This document shows positions 52,079 through 61,435 of a stretch of DNA of 64,000 nucleotides, piece by piece. The translations under genes and the position numbers were made by a program. This DNA is from an uncultured Flavobacteriales bacterium (GTDB taxonomy: Bacteria; Bacteroidota; Bacteroidia; Flavobacteriales_D; Crocinitomicaceae), in NCBI GenBank assembly GCA_913054135.1, contig CAJXJK010000009.1, positions 1 to 64,000 of the forward strand. The letters are read 5' to 3'. The notes beneath the pieces were generated by a model. That model was not told the origin of the DNA. It saw only the letters and a list, made by a program, of their open reading frames with translations, and did not search any database. Position 1 is the first letter of the stretch. Every line of letters starts with the position of its first letter.

Positions 52079-52867
52079 TTAAAACCATCCAAAACTAACT
52101 CCTAGAGAAAAGAGTTGTAGCTCACTTGATTGACCTTCTGAGAACAAAGTGGTCATATCATAGTAACCGAAAAGCATGATGTTGTCTATTCCTAAACGCA
52201 CGGTAGGTCCGTAATGCAACCTTTGTACATCAGGGAAATTAAATTCTTTGAACTCATCACCTTCGATTCGCCATTTAGAGAAGTATTCAAACATGTATCC
52301 GACTTTGAAACCCGGGTAAAACTTAATTTTACCTCTTTCTCTTGCTGATCTGAACCTCAATTCGAACGGAACCTCAACAAAGTTGAAAACAGTCCTATTG
52401 ATCCATCTGTTTGGACCTTCATATGGGGCTAGCTCAGAATAAAAGTCGTTTGTTCCTACAACCGGTTCATAATTGATTTCTCCGTCATTTCTTATATTGA
52501 AGTGACTATAACCCAATCCTATTCCGAGTCCTACTCTTCCTTTTTTGTCAAAAGGCACATCAAACATCAGATTAATTCCGTGTCCGATTGCATAAAACTT
52601 AGTTTTGACACCATTTGTTTCGCCTAACCAAGAATTCCAGAAAAAATCAGTGTTAAAGCGATCAAATTTGTCTGGTCTATCAGGTGGTGGAGCAGTTAAA
52701 CCAGTATATAATCTCATGATACCTGGTTTTCTATTCTCAAATACTTTCCAACGCTCTTTACGATCGTAGTCGTCTTTTTGTGCCATCATATTGCTTGAAA
52801 ACAACATGAGAAGCGCAAAAGCAGTGCCTTTGATAATATTTAATCGATATTTTGTTCCCAACTCCAT
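52079..52867 (-). CDS. Predicted outer-membrane beta-barrel protein
   Basis: A 262-residue protein with a signal peptide (LMLFSSNMMAQ, about residue 29), a linker, and alternating strands: RVGLGIGLGYSHFNIR, FVEVPFELRFRS, IKFYPGFKVGYMFEYFS and a terminal LQLFSLGVSFGWF with the aromatic C-terminus used for barrel assembly. No specific family recognised. Its 5' end overlaps the 3' end of galE by 28 nt on the same strand, so they are co-transcribed. Confidence 0.7.
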   Translation of the reverse strand: MELGTKYRLNIIKGTAFALLMLFSSNMMAQKDDYDRKERWKVFENRKPGIMRLYTGLTAPPPDRPDKFDRFNTDFFWNSWLGETNGVKTKFYAIGHGINLMFDVPFDKKGRVGLGIGLGYSHFNIRNDGEINYEPVVGTNDFYSELAPYEGPNRWINRTVFNFVEVPFELRFRSARERGKIKFYPGFKVGYMFEYFSKWRIEGDEFKEFNFPDVQRLHYGPTVRLGIDNIMLFGYYDMTTLFSEGQSSELQLFSLGVSFGWF

Positions 52868-53862
52868 GAGTGTTTAAGTGCGTCCTTGATTGTGTATTTA
52901 CAGCTCCAACCTAATTCATTATTTGCTTTAGAAGGATCTGCCCAAATTTGAACAACATCACCGGGACGTCTGTCTCCGATCACATAATTCAATTTCAAAT
53001 CATTGACTTCTTCAAAAGTATGGATTATTTCTAATACAGAAGAGCCTTTGCCGGTTCCCAAATTATAAGCCTCACAAAAGTTTGCTTCTTGTTTGATTGA
53101 TCTCTGAAGCGCTTTCACATGTGCGTCAGCTAAATCAACAACATGAATGTAATCTCTTACATTTGTGCCATCAATCGTTTCATAATCGTTTCCAAACACG
53201 GTTAATTGTTCTCTAATCCCTTTTGCTGTCTGCGTTATGTAAGGAACTAAGTTATTTGGAATCCCTTGGGGCAATTCTCCGATTTCAGCAGAGGGGTGCG
53301 CCCCAATTGGGTTAAAATATCGTAGCAATGTTGCCTTCAATTTTTGATCTGATTGCACGGCAAATTGAATCAGTTCTTCACAAGCAATTTTGGTTGCTCC
53401 GTAAGGACTTGTTGCCTTTTTTATCTCTGTTTCTTCTGTCACTATGGGACTAGCAGGCTCTCCATAAACGGTACAGGAAGAAGAAAAAACAAGGTGCTCT
53501 ATTTCAAAATCTTTAGCAAGTTTCAATATTTGGGTCAGTGAACCTATGTTATTCTCATAGTATTTTACAGGATTTAACACTGATTCACCTACGGCCTTAT
53601 CGGCAGCAAAGTGTATTATTCCCGTAACATTCTGAAGGGAATTCAAGGCAGTTGACATTGCGTTATAATTATTACAGTCAACATCAAAGTGCTTAATCTT
53701 ACACCCAGAAATCTTTTCAAGGCGATCGAGAATCCAAGGTTTTGAATTTCGAAAATCATCAAAAATAATCGCATCAAATCCAGCCTTAATGACCTCTACA
53801 ACCGTATGTGATCCTATAAAACCAGTTCCTCCAGTGATTATTATTTGCTTTTTTTCTGACAT
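52840..53862 (-). CDS. galE: UDP-glucose 4-epimerase
   Basis: A 340-residue short-chain dehydrogenase/reductase that interconverts UDP-glucose and UDP-galactose. It shows the NAD-binding GGTGFIG (11-17), FAADKAVGES, the catalytic YGATK motif, LRYFNPIGAHPSA and NVRDYIHVVDLADAH, all typical of GalE. It supplies UDP-galactose for glycans. The downstream beta-barrel gene overlaps it by 28 nt. Confidence 0.93.
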   Translation of the reverse strand: MSEKKQIIITGGTGFIGSHTVVEVIKAGFDAIIFDDFRNSKPWILDRLEKISGCKIKHFDVDCNNYNAMSTALNSLQNVTGIIHFAADKAVGESVLNPVKYYENNIGSLTQILKLAKDFEIEHLVFSSSCTVYGEPASPIVTEETEIKKATSPYGATKIACEELIQFAVQSDQKLKATLLRYFNPIGAHPSAEIGELPQGIPNNLVPYITQTAKGIREQLTVFGNDYETIDGTNVRDYIHVVDLADAHVKALQRSIKQEANFCEAYNLGTGKGSSVLEIIHTFEEVNDLKLNYVIGDRRPGDVVQIWADPSKANNELGWSCKYTIKDALKHSWSWEQNID

Positions 53863-53897
53863 CCCGTCAAAAATAACGAAAGAAATCTACACATGAG

Positions 53898-53931
53898 AAT
53901 AAAAAAAGCCCACTTTATGAAAGTGGGCTTT
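53898..53931 (-). terminator. Intrinsic terminator after the YceI-like gene
   Basis: AAAGCCCACTTT (53905-53916) and AAAGTGGGCTTT (53920-53931) form a 12-bp stem with a 3-nt loop. The A run at 53901-53907 gives a T tract on the minus strand, 22 nt after the YceI-like stop codon. Confidence 0.85.
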
Positions 53932-53952
53932 CGGGTAATTTATTCGAAAGGT

Positions 53953-54588
53953 TTATTTACAATCCTTATCTAATTTAGTTTGAACGGCCACTTTTACATC
54001 TGACCAAAACTTATTGATACCATCATCACCAGTATGCTTTTCTTCGCAAACTTCTCCAATAGCATCCATAGATTTTTGTGCGTCAAAATCGAGAATATCA
54101 ATTGTTGTATTCATTGTAATTGTTTCATCTTCAACAGTCACTTCACCTTGATACTCAACACTTACTCCATTCATAGTGATTGAAATGGTTGCTCCGGTTT
54201 CATCAATTGAAATTACTTCTCCTGTAATTGAAAGTGTAGAATCCATAGATCCGAAAAATGAATCTCTAATTTTTGGATCTCTTACATCATCTTGAGAATT
54301 GACAGAGGCAACAGGAATTTCGAATGTCGCACCACTTAGCACTCCAAACATATCTTCGCTTTCATTCGCTTCTACGTTGATTTCATTAAAACTTCCGTCT
54401 ACACCTGTTTTATTTGTCAACTTATAAGCTGTCCAAGTTAAGATCGTATTATCAGCATTATACGAATAAGTACAAACCTCTTCAACTACCTCATCTACTT
54501 CGTCTGTACTTTCGTCAGTTTCTTCTGCTCCACCACAAGCCATAATTAAAGGCAGTAATCCAAGCATTAATAATTTTCTATTTTTCAT
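53953..54588 (-). CDS. YceI-like lipoprotein
   Basis: A 211-residue lipoprotein (LPLIMACGGAEE lipobox) with an acidic linker (ESTDEVDEVVEE) and a YceI-like lipocalin fold: ADNTILTWTAYKLTNKTGVD, then GVLSGATFEIPVASVNSQDD, DPKIRDSFFGSM and SITMNGVSVEYQGEVTVE. YceI proteins bind polyprenoid chains. The frame opens at 54642, but the ATG at 54588 starts the lipoprotein signal. The longer frame overlaps the BrkB-type gene by 4 nt; with the shorter start the two are separated by 50 nt. Confidence 0.8.
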   Translation of the reverse strand: MKNRKLLMLGLLPLIMACGGAEETDESTDEVDEVVEEVCTYSYNADNTILTWTAYKLTNKTGVDGSFNEINVEANESEDMFGVLSGATFEIPVASVNSQDDVRDPKIRDSFFGSMDSTLSITGEVISIDETGATISITMNGVSVEYQGEVTVEDETITMNTTIDILDFDAQKSMDAIGEVCEEKHTGDDGINKFWSDVKVAVQTKLDKDCK

Positions 54589-54638
54589 TGTATCGATTGA
54601 TTTTAGAACCATAAACTTAATCATAATTAGAACATTCC

Positions 54639-55625
54639 TCACGCCTTTTGTTCCTCATACCTTTTATCAAGATCTTCTAGTCGGCGTAACTTCTTTTGTG
54701 CCATAGCTCCTTTAATACTTGCATTCAACTCAAAACCTATAATAAGCGAGTAGGAGATTAAATAAATCCAAATCAAGATGATAATGATAGTTCCTAGCGA
54801 ACCGTACAAATCATTATAGCTAGCATAATACACTACATACAACTCGTATCCCACCGAAATAAGCAAGATTAAAATAGTGGCTAAGGTCGCACCTGGAGAG
54901 AAAAACTTGAACTCATGCCTTTTTCTTGGAGCCATGTAATAGAGCATTGCAACACCAAAATATAAGAGTACTCCTAAAAATAAAAAATCGATAGTCACAT
55001 ATATCTGATCAAAATAATCGTTCACCCATTCAATGTTCTCTGCCAAGTTCACCAAACCAATTCGTACTAAGATTATGGTGTAAAAAGTAACAATGATGCT
55101 TAAAATAAATGCCAAAACAAATCCGAAAGAAATCAACCTTACTGACCACCATTTTCGTTTTGCAAAATTAATTTTAGAACTATTAAAAGCTCGAATTAAA
55201 ACATTAAAACCGTTTGAAGTAAAGTAAAGTGCCAACACAAAGCCCACCGAAATCAAAGAGGTCACGGATGAATGCTCATACTGATCTATACCTGACATAA
55301 ATTTTTCAAATAACTGATCAGGAATAAGCGCAGAAATTACGGGTGCGATATCAGTTTCTAAGTTGATGCCGGGCGTATAGGACGTCAAGACGACCAAAAC
55401 TAATCCAAAAGGAATCATTGCTAAGAAAAAATGAAAAGCTACAGCTGCCGCTCTCATGCCAACGAGGCCCTTTCTAATTGAATACAAAAAGAAAAATATT
55501 ATTTCCCAAACAGAGACACCTTGAAAACCTGGCAATTTAATTTTTCGAGTGATGTGAATGAACTTCCTTATGTATACAGCCCTAACAATTCGAGCAAGAC
55601 GCTTTATTTTCTGAATAATAGACAT
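54639..55625 (-). CDS. YihY/BrkB-family membrane protein
   Basis: A 328-residue inner-membrane protein with about six hydrophobic helices. MRAAAVAFHFFLAMIPFGLVL, TSLISVGFVLALYFTSNGFNVLI, FNSS and the later YSLIIGFELNASIKG are diagnostic of the YihY/BrkB (formerly RNase BN) family. Their transport role is not settled. The C-terminal tail is charged (KKLRRLEDLDKRYEEQKA). Confidence 0.88.
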   Translation of the reverse strand: MSIIQKIKRLARIVRAVYIRKFIHITRKIKLPGFQGVSVWEIIFFFLYSIRKGLVGMRAAAVAFHFFLAMIPFGLVLVVLTSYTPGINLETDIAPVISALIPDQLFEKFMSGIDQYEHSSVTSLISVGFVLALYFTSNGFNVLIRAFNSSKINFAKRKWWSVRLISFGFVLAFILSIIVTFYTIILVRIGLVNLAENIEWVNDYFDQIYVTIDFLFLGVLLYFGVAMLYYMAPRKRHEFKFFSPGATLATILILLISVGYELYVVYYASYNDLYGSLGTIIIILIWIYLISYSLIIGFELNASIKGAMAQKKLRRLEDLDKRYEEQKA

Positions 55626-55748
55626 TCATAGCAAAGATAGAATAGTTTTGATTCAATAGATAAAGCCTTCAAAGAAGTGACTATACTATTAAGACTCAAT
55701 CTAAATAAAAATTAATTTTATTATTTTCGTACATCATTTACAGCAACT

Positions 55749-56618
55749 ATGATTAAGTATAATCCCAAAATTTGGTTCAGACATATTTTTCAAATTAGAA
55801 AAAGTGATACAATTTTCATCATTTGGAAAGAAATGTTGCTCATTGCCCTATTCACGGTAGGAATAGCATGGGTTGAACTTACTTATTTGAAGAATTTTCA
55901 TCATTTGAAAGACTTGATGGGTGTTTATTCCCTGGTAGGTTTTGTGTTGTCCTTATTGCTTGTATTTAGAACCAATACTGCCTATGATCGTTGGTGGGAA
56001 GGAAGAAAGAAATGGGGGGAGCTTGTAAACAACACAAGAAACTTGGCTATTAAAATTAGTTCAATGTCTACCAATCAAGACACTGAAGATTTTTTTGCAA
56101 GAATGATTCCGAACTATGCTTTCGCCATGAAAGGTCACTTGAGAGATGGCGTAAACATAGATGAACTTGATTTAACTGAAGAGGAACGCGCATATCTAGA
56201 ATCGAAGGCACATAAGCCTAGTTTGATTTCTAAATGGATGTATGAAAAGCTAGATCAAATGAAACGTGAAGGTGACCTAACACAAGAAGAATTTATTGTG
56301 ATGGATATCAATTTAAAAACCTTCTCAGATATTATTGGTGCCTGCGAAAGAATCAAAAATACTCCCCTACCGTATTCATACAGCAACTTTTTAAAGAAAT
56401 TTATTTTTGTTTACGTATTGACTATGCCCCTGGCATTTGTTGAAAGCTTTGGCTATTACTCAGCAGCAGTTTCTGTTTTTGTATTTTACGTTTTGGTAAG
56501 TATGGAAATCTTAGCTGAAGAAATTGAAGATCCGTTTGGATTAGATCCGAATGATCTCCCAACAGATGAGCTGAGTCAAAAAATTAAGGATAACGTTAAC
56601 GAAATCTTTAAGGGTTAA
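55749..56618 (+). CDS. Bestrophin-family chloride-channel-like protein
   Basis: A 289-residue bestrophin homologue: helix 1 WKEMLLIALFTVGIAWVEL, the conserved VFRTNTAYDRWWEGRKKWGELVNNTRN, then PLPYSYSNFLKKFIFVYVLTMPLAFVE and a late AEEIEDPFGLDPNDLP. Bacterial bestrophins conduct anions or cations; selectivity cannot be read here. Its last 11 bases overlap the 3' end of the convergent repeat-protein gene. Confidence 0.9.
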   Translation: MIKYNPKIWFRHIFQIRKSDTIFIIWKEMLLIALFTVGIAWVELTYLKNFHHLKDLMGVYSLVGFVLSLLLVFRTNTAYDRWWEGRKKWGELVNNTRNLAIKISSMSTNQDTEDFFARMIPNYAFAMKGHLRDGVNIDELDLTEEERAYLESKAHKPSLISKWMYEKLDQMKREGDLTQEEFIVMDINLKTFSDIIGACERIKNTPLPYSYSNFLKKFIFVYVLTMPLAFVESFGYYSAAVSVFVFYVLVSMEILAEEIEDPFGLDPNDLPTDELSQKIKDNVNEIFKG

Positions 56619-58311
56619 AGCCTTTTGGTTTTCCGTTAGGGTCAACTTGCATTCCTTCTTCAAAATCTTTTTCGATTTTCACCTTTCCGCGCTTATCAAA
56701 AACGTAGAACTTTCCATCTTTCAAACCATCTTTGTAGTCAATTTGAGTGGTTACATAATGCGGTCTCCAATTAAAGAGCAACATTTTGCCGTGTAAGCGT
56801 CCTTCTTTATAATTAACAACACGCTCGGGTTTCACTCCGCCTGGGAAATAAAAAGTCCATTCACCTTCTTCTTTTCCCCCCTTATAACTGCCAGTATGCG
56901 TTCGTTTCCCATCTTTTTGAGAATAAAATGTCCATTTACCTTCTTTGACACTTTCTTTGAGCGTTCTTTTTGAAAACGGACCGAACTTGATGTGTTTTTT
57001 GTAGTTGATAATCTTGTAATCGCCCGTTTCAAGAAGTTTACCTTTTTCAGTATATCTCGTCCAAGTTCCGGTTTTCAAATCTTCCTTATACTCTCCTAAG
57101 AGGTGAACCTTACCATTTGAGAATCGAGACTCCCATTCTCCTTCAAGATGGCCCATGTCAAAATTCGCACGGTTCATCAATTTTCCATTATCAAAATATT
57201 GTTTCCACTCCCCATTTTCTTTTCCTTCAGAAAAATCTCCTTCTTTCAGCAGCACACCATTCTCAAACCAAGTCTCCCATCTTCCTTCTTCTTTATCATC
57301 CTTATAAGAGCCGGTTTTCCATTTAGACCCATCTCTATAAAAGAACTCCCAATCACCTTCTCTTAATCCTTTAGAAAAATATCCCTTACTTTCTAAATGC
57401 ACTGAGTCTCCTGGCATCCAATATTTCCAAAGTCCATCTTGTTTTCCGTCAACAAATTCACCTTCAATATCTTTGGTTCCTACATTCGTGTACCAAGTCC
57501 ACTTACCAACTTTCTCTCCTTGATCAAACTGTCCCGAAATATTCAGTTGTCCATTATCATAGTACTTCTTGTACTTGCCATGAGGCTTATCATTTTTATA
57601 TGACATTTCTCTATCTACACCACCTAAATAGTAGTAGTAAGTCCAAGCACCTACTTTCGAACCTTCTTTATACTGCCCTAAAACAAATATTTTTCCTGTT
57701 GAAGTATACTCTTCAAAATCACCATCTCTGAGGCCGTCTTTATAAGTGTAAAACTCTTGAAGGTAGCCCGTACTCTCGTAGTAAATAAATGTTCTACCGT
57801 TTCCATTTTTAAGTGATTGTGTGCTGTCTGTTTTCCAAAAACTCTCAACGTAGGTAATGGAATCGACATTTTTTTCATCCATCATATGATAGCCATTCGG
57901 ATAGTAATAGTGCCACTCTTTAATAGGCCTATCCATGTGATATTCACCTTCAACACTTAATTTTCCGTTTTGATGCCAAGCGTGATATACACTATCTTGT
58001 TTTCCTTCTTTGAAAAAACCTTCTTCTCTCTTTTTACCTGTTTTGTAAAAACTCGTGCTTTTACCATGAAGTTTTCCTTTTGAATAATTGAGCACTTCTT
58101 CTCTTCGCCCTTGTCTATCCCAATACTCCCACTTTCCGTGCTCTAAAGTAGATTCACCATAGAAAGCATCAGCATAATAGAAACCTTTGCTTCTCATCTG
58201 GGTCTTTTCAAAATCCCAATAGTCAATTTTCAATTTTGGCTTAGGAACTTTTTGAGCAAAAGCGCCAATTACCAAAAGATTAGCAAATATGAATACGATA
58301 AGGTTTTTCAT
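56608..58311 (-). CDS. Secreted MORN/YwqK-like repeat protein
   Basis: A 567-residue protein with a signal peptide (ANLLVIGAFAQ) and about twenty repeats of roughly 23 residues, each with the pattern G.W.yy...G....G.Y..g...G (KEGSKVGAWTYYYYLGG, DQGEKVGKWTWYTNVGT, VDGKQDGLWKYWMPGD). This is typical of Bacteroidota MORN-like/YwqK proteins, in which antiparallel hairpins form a long rod. No T9SS domain is present. Function unknown. The frame opens at 58455, but the ATG at 58311 begins the signal peptide. Confidence 0.8.
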   Translation of the reverse strand: MKNLIVFIFANLLVIGAFAQKVPKPKLKIDYWDFEKTQMRSKGFYYADAFYGESTLEHGKWEYWDRQGRREEVLNYSKGKLHGKSTSFYKTGKKREEGFFKEGKQDSVYHAWHQNGKLSVEGEYHMDRPIKEWHYYYPNGYHMMDEKNVDSITYVESFWKTDSTQSLKNGNGRTFIYYESTGYLQEFYTYKDGLRDGDFEEYTSTGKIFVLGQYKEGSKVGAWTYYYYLGGVDREMSYKNDKPHGKYKKYYDNGQLNISGQFDQGEKVGKWTWYTNVGTKDIEGEFVDGKQDGLWKYWMPGDSVHLESKGYFSKGLREGDWEFFYRDGSKWKTGSYKDDKEEGRWETWFENGVLLKEGDFSEGKENGEWKQYFDNGKLMNRANFDMGHLEGEWESRFSNGKVHLLGEYKEDLKTGTWTRYTEKGKLLETGDYKIINYKKHIKFGPFSKRTLKESVKEGKWTFYSQKDGKRTHTGSYKGGKEEGEWTFYFPGGVKPERVVNYKEGRLHGKMLLFNWRPHYVTTQIDYKDGLKDGKFYVFDKRGKVKIEKDFEEGMQVDPNGKPKGFNP

Positions 58312-58358
58312 TCCTGAATGCAGTTTAGAGATATAACAGGAATGTACAGATAAGTTAC

Positions 58359-59021
58359 TTACGTTTTCATGTACCCCATCCAGCCTTGAGCTAGAAATAA
58401 AAGGCCAAATGCAATCAGCACAATTCCAAGTGCCAAATTTAAGTTGTTCATCCATTGAGGAGTAAGTACCTCCTTAAGTTTTTTTGCACCAAGTATTTTT
58501 AATATATCAATGGCGACAAACGTAATTAAGATAATTATGATATAAATGAAGACTCCATTTGCTCGTGAAAGACCCAGGTGAGCAGGCGTTTCAGGTAAAA
58601 CACTTAAAAGAGTTAGCCAAAATGCCAAGACTCCAACATTGATAATATTAAAAAGAACCCCTTTCAAAACCATCATAAAATAATTATTGGCAGCTAATTC
58701 ACGAGTATCTTCAACTTTAATCTTTTTAATTTTTGGTTTCTTTTTAAAAACATTCATAAGACCCATTCCTATAAAGAAGGCACCTCCGATAATTTTCAAC
58801 CAAAAACTATTATCGCTTTCCATTAGTTCAGTAACCTCAGAAAAGAAAACGTAAGCGATTGAGAGATATACTAAATCAGCTAGAATTACACCTAAGTCAA
58901 AGAACAGAGCATGCTTCACTCCTTTGGTAATACTGGTCTCAATAAGAATGAAAAAGGCAGGACCTACCAGTACGCTTAGTAGCAATCCATATCCTAATCC
59001 TGTTAAAATGACTTCTCCCAA
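58359..59021 (-). CDS. LysE-family amino-acid exporter
   Basis: A 220-residue membrane protein with six hydrophobic helices. GLGYGLLLSVLVGPAFFILIETSITKGVKHALFFDLGVILAD is the LysE/RhtB opening, and GVLFNIINVGVLAFWLTLL its conserved middle. It probably exports an amino acid or related small solute. Confidence 0.85.
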   Translation of the reverse strand: MGEVILTGLGYGLLLSVLVGPAFFILIETSITKGVKHALFFDLGVILADLVYLSIAYVFFSEVTELMESDNSFWLKIIGGAFFIGMGLMNVFKKKPKIKKIKVEDTRELAANNYFMMVLKGVLFNIINVGVLAFWLTLLSVLPETPAHLGLSRANGVFIYIIIILITFVAIDILKILGAKKLKEVLTPQWMNNLNLALGIVLIAFGLLFLAQGWMGYMKT

Positions 59022-59083
59022 AACTTCTTTTTTACAAAGTTGACCTTAATTTATACGTTTAAACATGACTAAAGTTAGCTGAT

Positions 59084-59857
59084 TCACAAATTTACATCAA
59101 GTTCAACCATTAAAGGACAATGATCAGAGTGAACTGCCTCAGATAAGATGACGGATCTCTTGAGCTTAGATTCTAATGATTGTGTGATAAAATGATAATC
59201 AATTCTCCATCCTAAATTTTTCCCTCTCGCTCCCGCTCTATAAGACCACCAAGTATAATTATGAGGTTCTTTATTCAGATGTCTAAAGGAATCAATGAAG
59301 CCAGTGTCTAAAAAATCGCTTACCCATTGTCTTTCTTCCGGTTTAAACCCCGAAGTATCCTTATTCCTTTTCGGATTATGAATGTCAATTTCTGTATGAC
59401 AAACATTCACATCTCCTGAAATTAAAAGATTAGGCCTGGTCTTTTTTAGGTCGTTAATATAATCCTGAAAGTCAGCTAAAAAATCCATTTTAAATGATTG
59501 CCTTTCGTCACCAGTTGTTCCACTTGGGAAGTAACAACTCAACACAGAAAAATCACCAAAGTCGGCTCTCATAATTCTTCCTTCTCTGTCATATTTTTCT
59601 ATTCCACAACCATACTCTATGTGATCAGGTTTGGTTTTTGAGAAAATGGCAACACTGCTATAGCCTTTTTTTTCGGCAGAATACCAGAATGTTTGATATC
59701 CAGCATCTTCAAAAATTGCCAGATCCAATTGATCTTTGTGAGCTTTCGTCTCCTGAATACAAACAATATCAGGGTCAACAGATGTTAACCACTTTATCCA
59801 ATCCTTTTTCAATGCAGCTCTAATTCCGTTTACATTGTATGAAATAATCTTCGCCAT
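59084..59857 (-). CDS. xth: Exodeoxyribonuclease III
   Basis: A 257-residue AP endonuclease/3'-exonuclease of base-excision repair. Motifs: ISYNVNGIRAALKK, CIQETKAHKDQLD (catalytic Glu), GYSSVAIFSK, LISGDVNVCHTEIDIHNPK, FIDSFRHL, YTWWSYRAGARGKNLGWRIDYHF and SDHCPLMVEL (catalytic His). Length and motif order match ExoIII closely. Monocistronic, divergent from radA. Confidence 0.95.
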   Translation of the reverse strand: MAKIISYNVNGIRAALKKDWIKWLTSVDPDIVCIQETKAHKDQLDLAIFEDAGYQTFWYSAEKKGYSSVAIFSKTKPDHIEYGCGIEKYDREGRIMRADFGDFSVLSCYFPSGTTGDERQSFKMDFLADFQDYINDLKKTRPNLLISGDVNVCHTEIDIHNPKRNKDTSGFKPEERQWVSDFLDTGFIDSFRHLNKEPHNYTWWSYRAGARGKNLGWRIDYHFITQSLESKLKRSVILSEAVHSDHCPLMVELDVNL

Positions 59858-59940
59858 AAAATTCCTTTGTCTAAAATTAACTTAATTTCACCAATCTAAG
59901 GCACGTAAATGAATTACGATTTCACTTTTTAGAATTGTCA

Positions 59941-59948
59941 TAAATTTG
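59941..59948 (+). promoter_or_regulatory. Putative -7 element before radA
   Basis: TAAATTTG matches TAnnTTTG and ends 5 nt before the radA ATG, which would give a leaderless or nearly leaderless mRNA. No clear -33 TTG is seen at the standard distance. Confidence 0.4.
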
Positions 59949-59953
59949 AACTA

Positions 59954-61321
59954 ATGGCTAAAATTAAAACATCTTTCTTTTGTCAAAATTGTGGTGCACA
60001 ATCTGACAAATGGGTCGGTAAATGTGGCTCATGTAATGAGTGGAACACTTATGTAGAAGAAGTTATAGACAAATCTCCGAAGAGTGCCACTCCATTTTCA
60101 TCTTCAACAACTCAACGTGCTGCAAAGGCTCACAAATTGGATGAGATTGAACAAAAAATTGAGAAAAGAATTGAACTGAAAGATGCTGAACTAAACAGAG
60201 TTTTAGGAGGAGGAATGGTCCCTGGTTCACTTATTTTATTCGGTGGAGAACCTGGGATTGGAAAGTCTACCCTCTTGCTTCAAATGGCGATTAAAGAATC
60301 TGACAAAAAGATTCTATACATTTCAGGCGAAGAGTCTGAGACCCAAATAAAAATGCGGGCCGATAGAATTGGTAAAGACAATGAAAACTGTTTTGTTCTC
60401 ACAGAGACATCTATGCAAAATGTCTTCATCCAAATTGAAGCCGTTCAACCAGACATCTTAATTATTGACTCCGTTCAAACAATGCAATCTGCAATTATTG
60501 AATCTTCTCCTGGCAGTATTTCTCAAATCAGAGAGTGCACAGCAGAACTACTTCGATTTGCAAAAGAATCAGGTACACCAGTGTTTTTAATTGGACATAT
60601 TACAAAAGAAGGTTCTTTGGCTGGACCAAAAGTGCTAGAACATATGGTAGACACGGTCCTTGTTTTTGAAGGAGATAGAAATCATGTATACAGAATTGTG
60701 AGATCAGTCAAAAATAGATTTGGATCTACAAACGAAATTGGCATTTACGAAATGCATGGTGCCGGACTACGCGGAGTCGAAAATCCATCAGAAATTCTCA
60801 TTACAAATAATGAAGAAGAGCTTTCAGGAATTGCAATTGCCTCAACTTTAGAAGGCGTAAGGCCCATTTTAGTTGAGGTGCAAGCTTTGGTTAGCACAGC
60901 CGCCTATGGTACACCTCAACGATCTTCAACTGGCTTTGACTTGAGAAGACTAAATATGCTACTTGCCGTTCTCGAAAAAAGATGTGGATTTAAACTGGGA
61001 ACAAAAGATGTGTTTTTAAACATTGCGGGCGGAATCAAAGTTCAAGACCCAGCCATTGATTTGGGCGTAGTTTGTGCAATTATGTCTTCAAATGCTAACA
61101 TTCCAATTTCAAACAAAATATGTTTGTCAGCTGAACTGAGCTTATCTGGAGAAATAAGACCTGTGAATAGAATTGAGCAAAGAATTTCAGAAGCTCAAAA
61201 AATGGGCTTTGACCAAATCATCATTTCAAAGCACAATAAAGGAGTAAAACAGGCCAATTTTGACATTGAAATAATTCAAATTGGTAAAATCGAAGAAGCC
61301 ATAAAAGCAATTTTCGGCTAA
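59954..61321 (+). CDS. radA: DNA repair protein RadA
   Basis: A 455-residue RecA-like protein acting in recombination and branch migration. It shows an N-terminal four-Cys zinc finger (C10, C13, C24, C27), Walker A GEPGIGKST (98-106), Walker B LIIDSVQTM, the RadA-specific KNRFGST motif and a C-terminal Lon-like domain (AYGTPQRSSTGFDLRRLNM). Full length and motif order leave little doubt. Confidence 0.96.
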   Translation: MAKIKTSFFCQNCGAQSDKWVGKCGSCNEWNTYVEEVIDKSPKSATPFSSSTTQRAAKAHKLDEIEQKIEKRIELKDAELNRVLGGGMVPGSLILFGGEPGIGKSTLLLQMAIKESDKKILYISGEESETQIKMRADRIGKDNENCFVLTETSMQNVFIQIEAVQPDILIIDSVQTMQSAIIESSPGSISQIRECTAELLRFAKESGTPVFLIGHITKEGSLAGPKVLEHMVDTVLVFEGDRNHVYRIVRSVKNRFGSTNEIGIYEMHGAGLRGVENPSEILITNNEEELSGIAIASTLEGVRPILVEVQALVSTAAYGTPQRSSTGFDLRRLNMLLAVLEKRCGFKLGTKDVFLNIAGGIKVQDPAIDLGVVCAIMSSNANIPISNKICLSAELSLSGEIRPVNRIEQRISEAQKMGFDQIIISKHNKGVKQANFDIEIIQIGKIEEAIKAIFG

Positions 61322-61378
61322 AATTTTAATCTTAGATCATCCATTCAAGAAATAATTGTTGCTATTGAACTGTTGGCA

Positions 61379-61409
61379 TTGGATTTTTAGTCCAGTTTTA
61401 GTATCTTTC
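61379..61409 (+). promoter_or_regulatory. Putative promoter for the large adhesin
   Basis: TTG at 61379-61381, 20 nt, then TATCTTTC (61402-61409), 7 of the TAnnTTTG positions correct except the last base. The ATG follows 26 nt later. Confidence 0.45.
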
Positions 61410-61435
61410 GACTCCTTTACAACTAAAGAATTTAA

